64,000 bases of DNA from Basidiobolus meristosporus CBS 931.73 (GCA_002104905.1 MCFE01000033.1:62001-126000); one strand, 5' to 3'. Shown: positions 21,853-32,145, counted from the stretch's first letter. Made by a program: numbers and translations. The notes: generated by a model not told the origin, from the letters alone.

Positions 21853-23532
21853 ATGAAGTCTTTCTGTGGATTAGCCTTATCGATCCTTTTGTACACCTCG
21901 GCAGCACTGGCTGAATGCACCAATGGTGAGTTCAGATGTTCCGTTGACAATCCCAGCCAGATTGATCAATGCTCCAACAATGATTGGATCCATATCACTT
22001 GTGGCGAAGGGACCGTCTGTAGCATGAAGGACAGCAAGACACCTACTTGTGTACTCAAGGGGAACGAAGATGAAGATGGAAATAATCATCATGAACTGGC
22101 AAAAGGCAGTCCTCCCAACCAACAGGAAGACAGCGGAAGTGACGATGCAGGTGAAGATGAGGAAGACGACGAAGATAATGATACGCACAAAGAAATGGCT
22201 AAAAGCAACCCTCACAGCAGTGATAAAGTAATCCACAAACGCGAGGATGACGATGGTGATGAAGATGAAGATGAGGAAGACAACGAGGATGGTGATACAC
22301 ATAAGGGACTAGCTAAAAGCGACCCTTCTGATGATAAAGTAATCAACAAGCGTGAGGTGGGGGAGGATGAAGATGTTGCCGATGAGGAAGAAGACGATGG
22401 CGAGGAAGACGACGGGGATGATGGTACACACAAAGAGTTGGCAAAAGACAATCATTCTGATCACGGTGAAGATAAAGCAACCCGCAAACGCGAGGAGAGT
22501 GATGATGAAGGCGAGGATGATGAAGATGAAGATGGTGAAGATGATGATACACACAAAGAAATGGCGCAAAGTAACCCTTCTAATCACGGCGACGAGAAAG
22601 TAATCAGCAAGCGTGAGGAGGGTGATGATGATGCTAAAGACGAGGAAAATGATGATGACGATGGTGGTGATGGTAAGGATGATGAGGGCGAAGATGATGA
22701 TACACACAAAGAGTTGGCCAAAGGCAATACTTCCGATCACCGTGGTGATAAAGGAATCAACAAGCGTGAAGAGGATGAAGAGGATGATGATAATGATGGT
22801 AGTGAGGACGAAGAGGATGATACACACAAGGAGTTGGCCAAAGGCAATACTTCCGATCCCCAAGGTGGCAAAGTAATCAATGAGCGTGAAGAGGAAGAGG
22901 ATGATGAAGATAGTGAAGAAGAAGAAGAAGATGGTGAGGACAACGGTGACAACACTCACATAGAGTTGGCTAAAGGCAATACTTCCGATCGCCGAGGTGA
23001 TAAAGTAATTAACAAGCGTGAGGAGGATGAAAATGAAGACGAGGGCGAGGAAGAGGACGAAGATGATGGTGAGGATGATGATACACACAAGGAGTTGGTC
23101 AAAGACAATACGTCCGATCCCCGAGGTGATAAAGTAATCAACAAGCGTGAGGAGAAGGACGATGAAGAAGATGAAGATGAGGACGACAACGATGAAGATG
23201 ATGAAGATGGGGACGACAACGATGATGATGATGAAGACGAGGACGACGACGACGACGAAGAAGAAGATGATGATGATGATGAGGACGACGACGAAGACAG
23301 TTGGGATGATGGGGGTAGAGATAAGATGCTTGCAAAAAATGGAAACGGAAGCCGCAACAATGATGATAAAAGCCAGGCTGATCCCTTATCAAGTGGACCA
23401 AAAACACCAACTGCCTCTCCAAGTTCTACTGCAGGTGGAGCCCATCCCTCACCCAAGGCTTCCGGTATACCGGAGCCTTCGGCACACAACAGTAAGGGTT
23501 TGCGACGCCGCTTCCTGTTAAGACGTTTATAA
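21853..23532 (+). CDS. Secreted acidic Kex2-processed repeat (KEP-like) protein with a cysteine-rich, CBM19-like N-terminus
   Basis: An intronless ORF of 559 codons. Residues 1-20 form a signal peptide (KSFCGLALSILLYTSAALA). Residues 21-68 hold six cysteines (22, 29, 40, 50, 56, 66) in a pattern resembling chitin-binding CBM19 domains, including DQCSNNDWIHITCGEGTVC. The rest consists of eight imperfect repeats of 37-51 residues. Each has an Asp/Glu block, then a core like DTHKELAKGNTSD..GDKVI, then NKR, HKR, RKR or SKR immediately before Glu. Seven Lys-Arg sites match Kex2 protease cleavage; an eighth has become Glu-Arg. A longer acidic run, a Pro/Ser-rich stretch and a basic end (GLRRRFLLRRL) close the protein. 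Inferred role: a Golgi-processed precursor releasing several acidic peptides plus a wall-binding domain, as in fungal KEP proteins. Whether the peptides signal, bind metal or coat the wall is unknown. The long antisense ORFs are compositional shadows. Confidence 0.85.
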   Translation: MKSFCGLALSILLYTSAALAECTNGEFRCSVDNPSQIDQCSNNDWIHITCGEGTVCSMKDSKTPTCVLKGNEDEDGNNHHELAKGSPPNQQEDSGSDDAGEDEEDDEDNDTHKEMAKSNPHSSDKVIHKREDDDGDEDEDEEDNEDGDTHKGLAKSDPSDDKVINKREVGEDEDVADEEEDDGEEDDGDDGTHKELAKDNHSDHGEDKATRKREESDDEGEDDEDEDGEDDDTHKEMAQSNPSNHGDEKVISKREEGDDDAKDEENDDDDGGDGKDDEGEDDDTHKELAKGNTSDHRGDKGINKREEDEEDDDNDGSEDEEDDTHKELAKGNTSDPQGGKVINEREEEEDDEDSEEEEEDGEDNGDNTHIELAKGNTSDRRGDKVINKREEDENEDEGEEEDEDDGEDDDTHKELVKDNTSDPRGDKVINKREEKDDEEDEDEDDNDEDDEDGDDNDDDDEDEDDDDDEEEDDDDDEDDDEDSWDDGGRDKMLAKNGNGSRNNDDKSQADPLSSGPKTPTASPSSTAGGAHPSPKASGIPEPSAHNSKGLRRRFLLRRL

Positions 23533-23694
23533 GTATTCGCATGCTCCAAACAATGATAGATGTATATGCTGGTTTCTATACAATTCTATGCTATCCATCA
23601 ACCAAATAACATCACTTTTACGTGAGAAATAAAATTCTGTTCACTGGAGAATGCGGATATTTATTAACATTAAGTACATGATGATGGTTTCTAT

Positions 23695-24606
23695 CTAATC
23701 GGTTGCCCAAACACTGCCGTGCTCTTCATGAACCATCTCATCTGGGCTCCACTTGATTAGAGTCTCTAGTACCGCTCTCCCTGCCTTCTCTTCGAGACCA
23801 GGGACAATGGAGTGGTCGATAAATTGATTCGTCACCCGATCAGCGAATACCATCATTGAAGCTCCACAATGGATGCTTTGGTTGTGCTTCTTCTCCATCA
23901 GGGGTGCTGATGTGGTGCAGTGTGCAAGATGATAAAGCATGAAGGTTTCCATTTCTAGTGATACAGCTGACGGAAGCTCTTTATGAATGACCTCGAATAG
24001 ATCCTCGTTGGCGTCGGTGAAATTCTCATCCACTCGCCCTTGAGAGGAGTAGAACGAATCTGCAGTAATATTAACTCCGCTATGGACCTTTTCTTGTCCA
24101 AATACCTGAGCCAATTCAGCAGTTAGAAGCTTAGAGAGCTCCGGATCGGCAGGGAATTCCTCAGTGATGTCGTAGGGCTTGGGACATTTGGAGCCTGGTG
24201 CAAAATAATTGTAGTTGCGGGTAAGAGCAACAGAGCTAGTGGGGACCATAAACTCTCCAGGCTTAGCCCCGTTCAAAGATCCACAGGAGCCAAGACGGAT
24301 GATGCACATGGGACCGTCTACGACAGCGCGTACTTCACGTACAAAGAAGTCCATCATTGGGATGCCCATTCCAATGGCAATGATACTAACCGGAACACCC
24401 TTGTAACGACCAGTTGCAGTGTAGAAGCCTCTATGGGAGCTCAACTCGAACACTGCTGGTTCGGGATCAAGGAATTTGGCAAGTCTCTTGGCACGGGCTG
24501 GATCGCCGACAGTAATGATGCGGTTGGCGGCCTCGCCTCGCTTCAATTCCACATGGTAGGTGCGACCATCGGGAGAGGTTGGGAAGTTGGCGTTAGCAAA
24601 GACCAT
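23695..24606 (-). CDS. Uridine phosphorylase (nucleoside phosphorylase family I)
   Basis: An intronless ORF; the ATG at 24606 gives 303 residues (upstream in-frame extension uses a non-ATG codon). Motifs: RIITVGDPARAKRLAKFL (phosphate-binding Gly-Asp), IAIGMGIPMMDFFVRE, IIRLGSCGSLN (phosphate arginine and Gly-rich strand) and SAVSLEMETFMLYHLA (the E-M-E ribose/nucleoside site). A terminal segment has GRAVLETLIKW. The enzyme splits uridine with phosphate to uracil and ribose-1-phosphate in pyrimidine salvage and is cytosolic. The length and the EMET motif fit uridine rather than purine nucleoside phosphorylases. It lies tail-to-tail with the secreted-protein gene, and it is the last recognisable host gene before the transposon region. 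Confidence 0.9.
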   Translation of the reverse strand: MVFANANFPTSPDGRTYHVELKRGEAANRIITVGDPARAKRLAKFLDPEPAVFELSSHRGFYTATGRYKGVPVSIIAIGMGIPMMDFFVREVRAVVDGPMCIIRLGSCGSLNGAKPGEFMVPTSSVALTRNYNYFAPGSKCPKPYDITEEFPADPELSKLLTAELAQVFGQEKVHSGVNITADSFYSSQGRVDENFTDANEDLFEVIHKELPSAVSLEMETFMLYHLAHCTTSAPLMEKKHNQSIHCGASMMVFADRVTNQFIDHSIVPGLEEKAGRAVLETLIKWSPDEMVHEEHGSVWATD

Positions 24607-25664
24607 ATTGTATAGGCTGTTTAGGAGTGAAGCTGAATTGATTACAAGGCAACTGTGTTGAGACAACCATTAAATACTCCAGTCGCTGTTTCAGAAATAT
24701 ACCGCTTGAGCTCTTGCCATCATTCACAATATTTCTTTATTAGTGATCGTACCACAGATGATCAGCTAGACCACTTGTGCCGCACAATGTTACTGTTCTC
24801 AGTTGGCGGTTATATTAATCCATTTTTCCTGCGCTCCTTTACCCATAATTTCTCAGGATCATTTACCCATAATTTCTTTTCTAGTTATGGTCATTTATCC
24901 AAATTTCCATCAGTGGCATTCGCGGAATTGTTCCAGAACGTCATTCCAGTCCACCAGCCCAGCGACCCGCAATAGAGTAATATGCCTTATGAACAGCCCG
25001 GAATTCCCTTGCTTTGAGCATCCTTGTTCCACGGTTGGAATGACTGTGAGAATCTGAACCCAATACAGCGTCGTCCAGAACCCTATACTGTCTACTATAT
25101 CTGACATAGTGTTAATTTGGAATATGCTTTTGATCTTTTTACCCGATTGCATTGGAATTATTAGTGTAGTGTGATATTCCATGCTCAAATGTTGCCAGAG
25201 TATTACTAATCTGTTGAATTGGTAGAGATCCTGGTTCAACTTATTCTAATGTTACTAAGCTTTCAGGCTCTTTCACTGATATATCGATATCATTTGTATT
25301 CGAAGCTTTACGCGCGGCTTATATATTTCAAACTCACCTAATCAGCCAAAAAGTAGATATTATACAATCGGAATTGTCCAGCTCATGGTCAATACTCCCC
25401 CAAAGCCAATTTCTCTGAAATCCATTGGGACTTTGTCAGTGCTAATTATTCAATCTCTTCAATGTAGTCCAAACAATTATGGAAACAAGAAAAAGATTAA
25501 CAAGTGCCCAGATCACTCAATACCAGTATGAAGTAAGCCTATTGTGTAGTACCAAACAGCTAGCTAAGCCCATAAAATACTTCCATGCTTCAAATCTCTA
25601 TTTGATATGCTACTCATTTGTGGAATATTTTCTGTTAGAACAAATAATGGCATGTAACCACAAA
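24607..25664. other. Intergenic transition from gene island to transposon island
   Basis: This is AT-rich sequence upstream of uridine phosphorylase. A short direct duplication (TTTACCCATAATTTCT occurring twice near 24838-24880) is present. I see no gene or RNA here. Confidence 0.5.
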
Positions 25665-26404
25665 CCCTATGAAAAAAAACTTGATGATCCTGTCAAAAGA
25701 CTGTGACAAAATTCAAATCCTAGGACCAAAAGGTATTGATGTTGTCAGAATACTGTGTAGACACTATTAGAAGAAAACAGCACCTCAGATTTCACAAAAA
25801 ACTTGGTCAAGATATAGCACCTCAATAGTGTTGTAAAAACTTGTAATTCCACCTAAATATTCACCTAACTTAGTCACTTAGATCACTACCTTTGAATCCT
25901 AGAGAATACTGGCCAAATTCCTTGTCAAGATTTACTTGGAATATTTTCACCAAAATACCAGGTACCCAGAGTATGAGAATCAGATAAGTTGTCCAAACAG
26001 CCCCAAACTTTGCACACATGCTCTTGGGACCTTCCTTAGCCTATTCTACATGTTTGTAATGCCAAGAACATGTAACAGTATAAATACTACTTTTACATTC
26101 AATAAATCATTAAGTGAAAACCACAAAATCTACTTGTTCTCTCAATCACTTCCTATATATCCAACACTCTTTCAACAAATAGGTCCTAGATTGCTTTTGA
26201 TTGGTTCTCTCCTATTTCTTGCACTTTCTGATTACAGACACTCAATCATCTCCTACATCAGTGTACATTGTGTTGCTATTACATCTTTTCAAATATCTTA
26301 CTTACTGACTCTACTGGTGCTTTTAGTTTTCAGGCATACAGATTGGCTTATATCTGTTTGGTCTTCAGATGTAAATCAATCCTTCATAGAACTAGCATAT
26401 ACTG
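25665..26404. repeat. Transposon relic with CCCTATGAAAA end, split by a solo LTR
   Basis: It begins CCCTATGAAAA, the same end motif found at 26764 and at the outer ends of the two Tnp2 elements (32146; inverted at 46990). The copia-1 solo LTR at 25829-26177 interrupts it. The part after the LTR (26178-26404) resembles 63756-63990 at the window's far end. Confidence 0.55.
25829..26177 (+). mobile_element. Copia-1 solo LTR with target duplication AATAG
   Basis: A 349-bp LTR, TGTTGTAAAAACTTG...CTTTCAACA, of the same family as the full element at 26930-31612 but in the opposite orientation. It is flanked on both sides by AATAG. This indicates insertion followed by LTR-LTR recombination. Confidence 0.85.
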
Positions 26405-26710
26405 TCATAAGTTTTGTAATTACCCCTAAATATTCACCTAACTTAGCCACTTAGATCATTACCTACAAATCTAAAAGAATCCTAATTAAGTTGCTTGCTG
26501 GGATTTACTTAAAAACCTAAAGTTGTCCATATAACTTCAACCTTGTACACATCTTCTTGGGGCCTTGCTAAGCATATGCCAAATGTTTGTTTTGCCAGCA
26601 GCAAGTCAAAGTTTTGATGCTACTTTACATACAACTAATCATTAAGCAAAAGCTACATTGTCTACTTGTTCTCTTGGTCCATTTGGAAATCTCCAAGACT
26701 TTCACAACCT
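26405..26710 (+). mobile_element. Decayed copia-1 LTR relic
   Basis: It follows the LTR consensus at a distance (TATTCACCTAACTTAG..., ..TTGGGGCCTTGCT.., ..CTCCAAGACTTTCACAACC) with many substitutions and gaps. It is clearly older than its neighbours. Confidence 0.6.
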
Positions 26711-26763
26711 GTAATAAGCCACAGGCTAACACTCCCTAGAATGCCTGCTACTTGAATTACTGG

Positions 26764-26868
26764 CCCTATGAAAATTATTATGATGATCCCATCAAAAGGC
26801 CATCACAATTTTAAGGTCCCATGATCAAGTAGTATTGATCCCATCAGGACACTGTGCAAAGACCGTCA
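26764..26868. repeat. Second CCCTATGAAAA-type end fragment
   Basis: It begins CCCTATGAAAATTATTATGA and parallels 25665-25760 (GATGATCC.GTCAAAAG.C). It is probably a terminal fragment of the same DNA-transposon family, interrupted on its right by the older copia LTR. Confidence 0.5.
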
Positions 26869-26929
26869 TGTTTTAAGAGTCTTGGAGATATTGGAAGTGA
26901 TTGGGAGTACAAGTAGATTATGTGGTCTT
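26869..26929 (-). mobile_element. Older copia-1 LTR, outer fragment (host of the nested insertion)
   Basis: TGTTTTAAGAGTCTTGGAGA... is the first 61 bp of a diverged copia-1 LTR in minus orientation. It is cut at GTCTT by the younger element and continues at 31613. Confidence 0.8.
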
Positions 26930-27278
26930 TGTTGTAAGAGTCTTGGAGATATTGGAAGTGATTTGGAGAACAAGTAGATTATGTGTTTTTCACTTAATGA
27001 TTTATTGAATGTAAAAGTGGTATTTATACTTTTACCTGGTCTTGGCATTACAAACACGTAGAATAGGCTAAGGAAGGTCCCAAGAACATGTGTGCAAAGT
27101 TTGGGGCTGTTTGGACAACTTTGAGAATTTTCATGTTCTGGGTACCTGGTATTTTGGTGAAAATATTCTAAGTAAATCCCGACAAGGAATTTGGTCAGTA
27201 TTCTCTAGGATTTGAAGGTGATGAGCTAAGTGACTAAGTTAGGTGAATATTTAGGTGGAAATACAAATTTTTACAACA
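26930..27278 (-). repeat. Copia-1 3' LTR
   Basis: 349 bp. It differs from the 5' LTR by a handful of substitutions and two 1-nt length differences in T runs. Confidence 0.92.
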
Positions 27279-27287
27279 CTCCCACTC
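27279..27287 (-). other. Copia-1 polypurine tract
   Basis: The minus strand reads GAGTGGGAG directly before the 3' LTR TGTTGT, the expected plus-strand primer site. Confidence 0.7.
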
Positions 27288-27289
27288 AG

Positions 27290-30200
27290 CTAAATGTTCA
27301 TACTGACTAGTCCTAATTTTGACCTAAGATATTCAAACTTGTCTCTAGCTAATGGTTTGGTAAATATGTCCGCAATCATTTCATCTGTAGAACAGTAAGC
27401 TAAGCTAACTAAGTTATTCTCTATAGCTTCACGTATGAAATGATGTCGAATATCTATGTGCTTGGTTCTAGCATGAAAAGTTGGATTTCTACCTAGTTGT
27501 ATACATCCTTGATTATCTTGAAATAAAGTAATAGGCGTTTTTTGACATAGGCCTAAATCTGCAAAGAGCTTTGTTAACCATATTGCTTCTTTTGTAGCTT
27601 CACAGGCTGCCATATACTCTGCCTCTGTAGTAGAAAGTGCTACGGTTGGTTGCTTTCTTGGATTCCATGAAATTGCTCCTTTACAGTAAAGAAAGGTGTA
27701 TCCTGTGGTGGATCTTCTGTCTTCTAAATTTCGTCCTCAATCAGCATCAGAGTATCCCACAAGATCCTGTTCTGAATCCTTATAAGTGTATCTTAAGCAG
27801 ATATCAGCAGTTCCTTTTAGGTATCTAAAAATCCACTTAACTGCTGCAATATGATCAGATCCATAATTCTGATTATGTTGGCTGACAACTCCCACTGAAT
27901 ATGAGATATCTGGACGTGTTCCAAGCATGATATACATCAGACTGCCGACCATAGATTGATAAGGAAAGTCAGGGCTTTCAGATGGCACCAAGCTCTCTTG
28001 ATTTGGTTGAGTTTTGACCAAGTTAAGGTTTGTCTCCATTGGGGTAGCTGCCGGTTTACAGTCTTCCATTTTGTACTTCTTTAGTATATCTTGAATATAC
28101 TTGGATTGGCTTAGGGTAAAAGTCTGGGTACTTCTGTCTATGGAGAACTTAATCCCTAAGTAGTAACTGAGTTCTCCTAGATTGGACATCTTGAACTCCT
28201 TAGATAGGCTGGATTTAGTCTCTTCCAATGTTTCTAGGTTATTAGTGGCTATAATAAGATCATCCACATATAGAGCTAATAGAACTGGATTTGCTCTATC
28301 TGGCTTATAGTATATACTATAGTCAGCATTACTCCTTTTGAAACTCAAAGATTCCAAATAAGAATCTATCTTGCAATTCCAGGCTCTTGGTGATTGTTTG
28401 AGACCATATAGTGACTTTTCAAGCTTGCAGACCAAATGGGGGTTATCTTGGTCAACAAACCCATCAGGTTGGTCCATATACATGTCCTCATCAAGTTCTC
28501 CATTCAAAAATGCAGTTTTTACATCCATTTGATGAATGAAAAACTTATATATGGCTGCAACAGCCAATATTGATCTGATGGAATTAAACTTGGCTACCGG
28601 TGCAAAGGTCTCAGTATAGTCAAGTCCTTTTGTTTGAGAGTATCCTTTGGCTACAAGTCTTGCTTTGTATCTTTCAACCGTACCATCAGCCTTGTATTTT
28701 GTCTTGAAGACCCATCTGCATGCAATTGATTTTTGGTTGATTGGTAATTTGACTAAGTCCCAAGTTTGATTTTCCATCAGGGCCTGATATTCCTCAGTCA
28801 TTGCAGATCTCCAAAACTTTGTCTGAGGGCTATTTAGGGCCTCTTTTACAGTCTGGGGTTCATCAATATGGACTGAATAGGCATAGGCTAAGTTTGTACC
28901 CTCATTAAAATAGTAATTTGGGCTATTTCTTGTCCGATTTGATCTCCAGGCATTTGATACTGGAATGATCACTTCTGGGATATTCCTGGGCACTGATTCT
29001 GGCTGAACCACAGTTGTAGAGTCCTCTGGAGTGAAAAAATTTTCATTGTTTTGCTCTGATTCAATCCTGACAATTGGTGGACTTGAGATCAAATTTTTGT
29101 CATCATCTGATGTCATTTTTTGTAAACATTTTGAATTTTCATCAAACAACACATCCCTGGACTTGATAAGCTTCTTTGCTTTGGTATTGTAGAGTCTGTA
29201 TGCCTTACTCTCATTGCAGTAGCCCAAAAATATGCATTTTACACTTTTTGGCTCAAATTTTGACTGATTTCTAGCCAGTTTTTTGGCATATGCTGTGCAC
29301 CCAAATATTCTTAGATGTTCTGCACTTGGTCTGTATCCATACCATGCTTCAAATGGAGTAGAATCATGAAGTATTCTGTTATAACTCCTATTTTTAAGGT
29401 ATACAGCAGTGGCAACTGATTCCGCCCAAAAATCATAGGATAATTTTTGATCATGGATCATAGATCTTGCCATATCAATTATTGATCTGTTAGCTTGTTC
29501 TGCTACTCCATTTTGCTGTGGGGAGTATGGTACAGTAGTCTCTTGCTTTATCCCATGAATTTTGCAGAAGTGGATGAAGAGTTTTGGGGTATATTCTCCA
29601 CCATTGTCAGAGCGTATTTTCTTCATTTTTTCACCAGTTTCTCTCTCCACCATGGCTTTAAACTCCCTGAACTTAGACAGAGTTTCTTCCTTTCTCTCCA
29701 TGAAGTAGACCCATGTGTATCTTGTATAATCATCAATAAAAGAGATTAAATACTTCATCCCACCTAAGGATAAATTTTGCATAGGTCCACACAGATCTGA
29801 GTGAATTAGATCTAATTTTTTCTTAGTTTTGATTAACCCAGAGCTCTTGAGCAGTTGTCTGGATTGTTTCCCATATATGCAGGCTTCACAGTGCTCCAAA
29901 TTAGCTGGGGGATCAATTTTTACTCCAGAAATTAGCTGATCTTTGATCATTTTGCGCAAATAATCAAAATTGATGTGCCCAAATCTCCTGTGCCAAAGCA
30001 TTGGTGTTTCTTCATTTAAGTTACTTATATTGGCTTCCAGATATGATGCAATATAAGTCAACTTACATAGATTCTGATCTCTGATGCCCAAAGCAATATG
30101 AGCACCATTTTGATCAGTGATCCTCCATCCAGAATTGTCAAAACTGAAACTGAGTCCTTCTGCTGTGGCCTTGCTTACAGAGAGTAGGTTCTTGGCTATT

Positions 30201-31234
30201 TCTGGTACATAGAGTACTTCTTTAAAGGTCAGTGTATGGCTTCCTTCACTACTTCTAAGGTTTACTTGGATAGTTTCTTCTCCCACTGCATCAAGTGTTC
30301 TATTGTCACCCATGAAAACCTTCTTAATTGGAATTTGTTGATATTGGGTAAAAAGTTCTTTTTGGTGTGTAAAGTGTTGAGAAGCTCCAGAGTCAATATA
30401 CCACGTCTGAGAATCCTTGTTTGTGGTCATATTTAGTGCAGATATGAATAGTCTATCTTCAGTTGTTGCAGCATTTCCATATTCAGGCTTCTTTTGCTGA
30501 TAATCTCTCTTTTTGAAACACCGGTCTGATGTGTGTCCTTTCCTTTTGCAGTAGTTGCAAAATAGGTTGCTGTTGCCTTTGTAGGGTCTTGGGTACCTCC
30601 TTTGTTGGTTATCATTGCTTATTAAAGCATTTTCTTCTTCCTTCTTATTGGCGCTTGATTTTCTTAATTCTTCATCCAGGAGCCTTCCATATACGTAGTT
30701 TAAGGTCAAATCTTCAGTTCTGGACTCTAGGGCTGATACAAGGCCCTGAAACTTGTCTGTCAGGCTATTCAGGATGGTAACTATCACATCCTCATCAGTA
30801 GTTGGTACACCCACAGATTCCATCTCATCTACCAGCAGGGTAATTCTGTTAATTAGATTTTTCATTTCTTCTCCTGGCAGCATCTTTGTAGTAAAGAATT
30901 TTCTTCTCAGATACATTTTCTTGGCAGCTGAACATGACTGGTAGGTGTCTTCTAATGCCTTCCAGGCATTCTTTGCCGTTTTTGCTCTTGAGCATTGAAT
31001 TAGCAATTTGTCCTTGACATTAAGGCAAATGCAGTTAAAGGCACTTTGTTCTTTCTTCTGGTACTTTAAGGCTTCCTCTCCCACGTTTTTAGGAGGGCAT
31101 TCTTCTCCCATGACAATATCCCAAAGGCCTCTTTCTTGCAGCATCATCTTCATCTTCACCTTCCACACTTGGTAGTTAGATCCATCCAACTTTTCAGCAG
31201 AGGGAAAAATTCCAGTAATAGCAGTAGTAGACAT
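27290..31234 (-). pseudogene. Copia-1 gag-pol polyprotein with a single in-frame stop
   Basis: 1315 codons read in one frame from ATG 31234 to the stop at 27290-27292, broken only by TGA at 27734-27736. Order of domains (typical Ty1/copia: PR-IN-RT-RH): gag (DGSNYQVWKVKMKMMLQERG), zinc knuckle CNYCKRKGHTSDRC, protease WYIDSGASQHF, integrase zinc region (HRRFGH...CEACIYGK) and core (HSDLCGPM, DDYTRYTW, RSDNGGEYTP), reverse transcriptase (QMDVKTAFLNGELDE, LYVDDLIIATNN) and RNase H (LSTTEAEYMAACEATKEAI, HARTKHIDIRHHFIREA, DIFTKPLA). The stop falls where copia proteins have SDADW, so TGG to TGA is the simplest cause. RNase H would be lost without read-through. Confidence 0.93.
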
Positions 31235-31253
31235 TGCAGAGAGTGACAGCTTG

Positions 31254-31265
31254 GGGCTCTTAACC
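31254..31265 (-). other. Copia-1 primer-binding site, half-tRNA type
   Basis: The minus strand reads GGTTAAGAGCCC directly after the 5' LTR. Apart from one base it is the complement of GGGCTCATAACC, the anticodon arm of eukaryotic initiator tRNA-Met. This is the half-tRNA priming mode known for Drosophila copia and Ty5. Confidence 0.7.
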
Positions 31266-31612
31266 TGTTGTAAGAGTCTTGGAGATATTGGAAGTGATTT
31301 GGAGAACAAGTAGATTATGTGTTTTCACTTAATGATTTATTGAATGTAAAAGTGGTATTTATACTTTTACCTGGTCTTGGCATTACAAACACGTAGAATA
31401 GGTTAAGGAAGGTCCCAAGAACATGTGTGCAAAGTTTGGGGCTGTTTGGACAACTTTGAGAATTTTCATGTTCTGGGTACCTGGTATTTTGGTGAAAATA
31501 TTCTAAGTAAATCCCAACAAGGAATTTGGTCAGTATTCTCTAGGATTTGAAGGTGATGATCTAAGTGACCAAGTTAGGTGAATATTTAGGTGGAAATACG
31601 AATTTTACAACA
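31266..31612 (-). repeat. Copia-1 5' LTR
   Basis: 347 bp, near-identical to 26930-27278. It is followed by the target duplication GTCTT. Confidence 0.92.
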
Positions 31613-32145
31613 GTCTTCACCTAATGATGTATTGAATGTAAAAGTAGTATTTATAGTTTTACATGCTCTTGGCATAACAGACATGTAGAGTAGGTTTAGG
31701 AGGGTCCCAAGACCATGTGTACACGGTTTGGGGCTGCTTGAGCAACTTTGAGAATACTCATGTTCTGGGTACCTAATATTTTGTTAATAATATTCTAAGT
31801 AAATCCCAACAAGGATTTTAGTCAGTATGCTCTGAGATTTGAAGGTAATGATCTAAGTGACTAAGTTAGATGAATATTTAGGTGGAATTACAAACACTCC
31901 CACTCAACTTGATACTTATACTGACTAGTCCTTATTATGGCCCAAGATATTCAAACTTGTCTCTAGTCAATGGTTTGGTAAATATGTCTGCAATCATTTC
32001 ATCTGTAGGATTGTAGGCTAAGTTAGCACAGTTATTCTCTATAGCTTCATGTATGAAATGATGTCTAATAACTATGAGCTTAGTTCTAGCATGAGAAGTT
32101 GGATTTCCACCTAATTGTATACATCCTTGATTATCTTGAAATAAA
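31613..32145 (-). mobile_element. Older copia-1 relic: remainder of LTR plus RNase H end
   Basis: 31613-31896 continues the LTR broken at 26929. It shows much higher divergence from the young LTRs. 31897-32145 matches the polypurine tract and the terminal RNase H coding part of copia-1 on the minus strand, with substitutions. It ends abruptly at the CCCTATGAAAA border of the Tnp2 element. Confidence 0.8.

Larger units (their letters stand above)
26930..31612 (-). mobile_element. Nearly intact Ty1/copia retrotransposon (copia-1), 4683 bp, TSD GTCTT
   Basis: Two direct LTRs (26930-27278 and 31266-31612) are about 98% identical by eye and start TG, ending CA. They enclose a gag-pol ORF on the minus strand. 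The 5-bp duplication GTCTT occurs at 26925-26929 and 31613-31617. A primer-binding site and a polypurine tract sit immediately inside the LTRs. The element is inserted into the LTR of an older relative. Confidence 0.93.

Noticed and set aside
22309-23549. Long antisense ORFs (197 and 259 codons) opposite the acidic secreted protein
   Set aside because: Their Ser-only and Ile/Phe-rich compositions are the direct complement of GA-rich Asp/Glu/Lys codons. The sense frame has a signal peptide, Cys domain, TATA box and repeats.
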